Shown one piece after another: positions 61,850-64,000 of a DNA stretch of 64,000 nt. How positions within the stretch are numbered: the stretch's first letter is position 1; the number at the start of each line of letters is the position of its first letter. The notes beneath the pieces were generated by a model, which was not told the origin of the DNA, did not search any database, and worked only from the letters and a program-made list of their open reading frames with translations. The DNA lies in assembly GCA_016715425.1 (NCBI GenBank), contig JADKAC010000005.1, forward strand, positions 930,001 to 994,000, given 5' to 3'. A program made the position numbers and the translations under genes. Source of the stretch: Bacteroidota bacterium. Its GTDB lineage: Bacteria > Bacteroidota > Bacteroidia > Chitinophagales > BACL12.

Positions 61850-63085
61850 TTATTTATGGGTATTAAATTGGTAGATAATACCAACTCTGGCACCAACAGA
61901 AAAACTATGTGATTGATTATCAGAAATAGGGTAACTGCTACTTGCAATATTAGAACTTATTAATCCACGAGCTCCCAGTGATAGATATAATGAAGGCAAA
62001 ACATTGATATCGTAATTAAATCCTGCTACAAAAGATATTGTATTTTTATTGAGTGGGTCTTCCACCTTATCATAGCGTTGCTCTTGGGGTAAGTGATATT
62101 CCTTTAATCTATTATACTGGATACCTGTATACAAATTAAGAATCTTAAGTCGGTGATTCAAATAATTCATTTGAGGAATTCGGAATTTAAAAGTAAGTGG
62201 GATTTGATCATAAATTAATTGTAATGATTTCCTATTGTTGCTATTGGGCTCTATTGAATAGTTGGTTCCTTCGATACTGTTGTAATTGTAATCCAGTTGA
62301 ATTCCGAAAGTTTGATTGAAATTATAGCCAACAGAAATCCCCTTGCTCGGTCCAAATTTTCCTGTGGAAACAATTGGCGTATTATCATAACCAACGGGAT
62401 TGCTTTCAACTATAGTAGTATAATTGTAACCTCCATTCACCCCTACATAAATTCCGGTTAAGGCATTATCAAACGTATTGAAAACTGTTTCAATCCTTTG
62501 CAATTCCGGAATGAAAGTATTTCTTTCTTCAATTGTTAATTGATCATTCTGTTGAGAAGATTCATTTACAGTTAAATCAGAATTTTGAAATTCACTATTC
62601 TCAATATTATTTCTTGCAATAAAATTAGTAGGATTGCGAGTTGAAGCTAATAGCAAATTATTCTGTCGAAGTGATATATTTGATTTGGGTATGAGTGTTA
62701 GAAGTGAATTTGAAATTGACTGACTTATAGAACTAGTGTTAGATTCGATATTTGCTTTTTTCGACAACGGTTCTTGTGATTTAATAGGTTCTTGAGCATT
62801 GGTTGGTTTATTAATTTGGTAAGATTTTTCCAAAACAGAAATCTGATTGTAAATTTTGGCAATTGGTTCTTGCTGTAAGAAAATCAATGCAATAAGAGTT
62901 AATGCTATTGCTGCGGATAAAGAATAAATCCAATATTTTCTCTTATAAGCTTTAGAAGCGGTATGAGCAGAGGTGTCAATTCCTGCAGCCATTATATTTT
63001 CCCATACCCTTGATGATGGCACTTGGGAATATTTTTCCAATTGCTGTCGGATCAGATTATCTATATTTTTATTTTTATTGTCCAA
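61850..63085 (-). CDS. TM-anchored protein with C-terminal outer-membrane barrel domain, linked to ECF sigma factor
   Basis: A 411-residue protein. Residues 1-49 are cytoplasmic-like and charged, a transmembrane helix lies at about 50-70 (YSLSAAIALTLIALIFLQQE), and a long low-complexity linker rich in Asn, Gln and Ser (80-210) follows. The last 200 residues look like outer-membrane barrel strands (GIYVGVNGGYNYTTIVE, GISVGYNFNQTFGIQLDYNY, SFSVGARVGIIYQFN). The only available start is TTG 63085, which overlaps the sigma factor stop by 11 bases, so translation is coupled. In Bacteroidota this type of gene commonly follows an ECF sigma factor and may act as its membrane sensor or anti-sigma partner, which is an inference. 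Confidence 0.7.
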   Translation of the reverse strand: MDNKNKNIDNLIRQQLEKYSQVPSSRVWENIMAAGIDTSAHTASKAYKRKYWIYSLSAAIALTLIALIFLQQEPIAKIYNQISVLEKSYQINKPTNAQEPIKSQEPLSKKANIESNTSSISQSISNSLLTLIPKSNISLRQNNLLLASTRNPTNFIARNNIENSEFQNSDLTVNESSQQNDQLTIEERNTFIPELQRIETVFNTFDNALTGIYVGVNGGYNYTTIVESNPVGYDNTPIVSTGKFGPSKGISVGYNFNQTFGIQLDYNYNSIEGTNYSIEPNSNNRKSLQLIYDQIPLTFKFRIPQMNYLNHRLKILNLYTGIQYNRLKEYHLPQEQRYDKVEDPLNKNTISFVAGFNYDINVLPSLYLSLGARGLISSNIASSSYPISDNQSHSFSVGARVGIIYQFNTHK

Positions 63086-63653
63086 TTGCTCTGCGTTGTA
63101 CGCCAGTGAGCTCCTCTACTTTTTTCATAAGTATATAACGAGCCCTAGCTAATTGACTCTTAGACGTGCCTTCACTTATATTTAGTTGCTCGGCTATTTC
63201 TTTATGTGAATAACCTTCCACCGCATACAAATTAAAAACTGTGCGATAGCCTGGGGATAAATTCATTACCATATGCATAATATCCTCAGCAGCTAAATCT
63301 GAAAGCACATTATCATAGGTTACTCTTTCGGTTTGTGTTTCAATTTCAAGTACAGGATAGAGATGATTTTTTTTCCTATAGATTTCAATAGCAGTATTCA
63401 CCATAATACGGCGAAGCCATCCCTCAAAAGATCCTTCGTTACGAAATTTACTCAAATTCTTAAAGGCTTTAATGAAACCTTCCTGAAGAATATCTTCAGC
63501 CGCCGGTTGGTCCACCGCATAACGCATGCAGACACCCATCAGGCGGCTTGAATATTTATCGAAAATGGCTTTTTGAGCTGATCTGTCTCCGTTGATACTG
63601 TACTGTATCAGTATCTCATCAGAAGAGTTTTTTGTAATAGTTAATTTAGACAT
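63075..63653 (-). CDS. ECF RNA polymerase sigma factor
   Basis: A 192-residue sigma-70 family factor with the sigma2 region (SAQKAIFDKYSSRLMGVCMR, then AEDILQEGFIKAFKNLSKF and GSFEGWLRRIMVNTAIEIYR) and the sigma4 helix-turn-helix region (LSPGYRTVFNLYAVEGYSHK then EIAEQLNISEGTSKSQLARA). It lacks sigma1.1 and sigma3, as expected of extracytoplasmic-function factors. It recruits RNA polymerase for a regulon that cannot be read from here. Start ATG 63653. The downstream membrane/barrel gene overlaps it by 11 bases. Confidence 0.93.
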   Translation of the reverse strand: MSKLTITKNSSDEILIQYSINGDRSAQKAIFDKYSSRLMGVCMRYAVDQPAAEDILQEGFIKAFKNLSKFRNEGSFEGWLRRIMVNTAIEIYRKKNHLYPVLEIETQTERVTYDNVLSDLAAEDIMHMVMNLSPGYRTVFNLYAVEGYSHKEIAEQLNISEGTSKSQLARARYILMKKVEELTGVQRRAIGQ

Positions 63654-63663
63654 TTGTTGAGGG

Positions 63664-64000
63664 TTATTTTTTTTGACAGGAGTAAAATAAAAACATAATG
63701 TTCAAAGTATAAACTTTTTTTTTTAAATACTCTTTCAACAAATTAAAAGCTTTTGTTCTGTGACTTATAACTATTTTTTCTAAAGGTTGCATCTCCGCAA
63801 ACGTTGTTAAATAGCCTGTGGGTACGAAGATGGGATCATAGCCAAAACCTGATGAGCCTCTGGGAGTTAGGGTGATGTCACCTGTCACAATACCTGAAAA
63901 TTGTCGGGTCTCATAGGCATTCTTAAAAGTAAAAACTGTTTTGAATCGTGCTTTTCTGTTTTCGGTGGTACCTAACTCATTTAAAACTAAAGCAATATTA
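63664..64000 (-). CDS. rdgB: non-canonical purine NTP pyrophosphatase (RdgB/HAM1), C-terminal part
   Basis: The frame is open to the window edge, so the N-terminus is missing. About 111 residues are seen: KARFKTVFTFKNAYETRQFS, GIVTGDITLTPRGSSGFGYD, PIFVPTGYLTTFAEMQPLEK and VISHRTKAFNLLKEYLKK, the standard RdgB core that hydrolyses dITP, XTP and related triphosphates. The usual EKNxISHR is EKIVISHR here. The C-terminus has an extra hydrophobic tail (KVYTLNIMFLFYSCQKK) after the normal end, possibly caused by a recent loss of the ancestral stop. It is upstream of the ECF sigma factor gene. Confidence 0.88.
   Translation of the reverse strand, partial: NIALVLNELGTTENRKARFKTVFTFKNAYETRQFSGIVTGDITLTPRGSSGFGYDPIFVPTGYLTTFAEMQPLEKIVISHRTKAFNLLKEYLKKKVYTLNIMFLFYSCQKK

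Overview
This window reads as an AT-rich chromosomal segment of a Bacteroidota bacterium, probably of the Chitinophagales/Saprospirales type. The evidence is type IX secretion (T9SS) sorting domains of both kinds (the CHU_C/type B C-terminus and the type A SIYPNP-like tail), TAnnTTTG promoter elements with very short leaders, an almost complete lack of Shine-Dalgarno sequences, a split three-subunit transhydrogenase, RibBA, and DUF3667 and DUF6090 family proteins. No rRNA, tRNA, CRISPR array, transposase or integrase was found.

Layout. 0-7 kb: an LptF/G permease, a PAP2 phosphatase, three glycosyltransferases and ribBA (envelope and riboflavin). 7-9 kb: a small hypothetical gene, an unlisted 48-codon peptide gene and a divergent helical-repeat protein. 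9-17 kb: tamB, tsaD, a thioesterase and two tandem outer-membrane barrel genes, separated by a decayed copy of the thioesterase 3' end. 17-23 kb: a DUF3667 protein, the pntA1-pntA2-pntB transhydrogenase, a secreted M20 amidohydrolase and an SRPBCC protein. 23.5-27.4 kb: an asparaginase / C4-dicarboxylate transporter / aspartase cluster in which both enzymes appear to be exported.

29.3-35.3 kb is the most unusual part. A three-gene operon (TerB-C-like membrane protein, BrxD-like ATPase, Lhr/BrxHI-like helicase) lies between two 262-bp direct copies of the 3' end of a sulP transporter gene. This looks like a small defence-type island inserted at sulP that brought its own sulP 3' end. The core BREX genes are absent. 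From 26 to 43 kb, eight genes outside this operon carry about eleven apparent single-base frameshifts, nearly all in homopolymers. They include aspA, sulP, a GluR0-like glutamate-gated channel, DUF488 and topoisomerase IB. The operon itself and the rest of the window are clean.

44-54 kb: three paralogous T9SS type B secreted proteins, a small secreted protein, a clan AA aspartic protease, mdh and a secreted metalloprotease. 54-64 kb: tilS, a TPR protein, etfBA, a bifunctional nuclease, a nucleoside transporter, several envelope proteins, an ECF sigma factor coupled to a membrane/barrel protein, and the end of rdgB.
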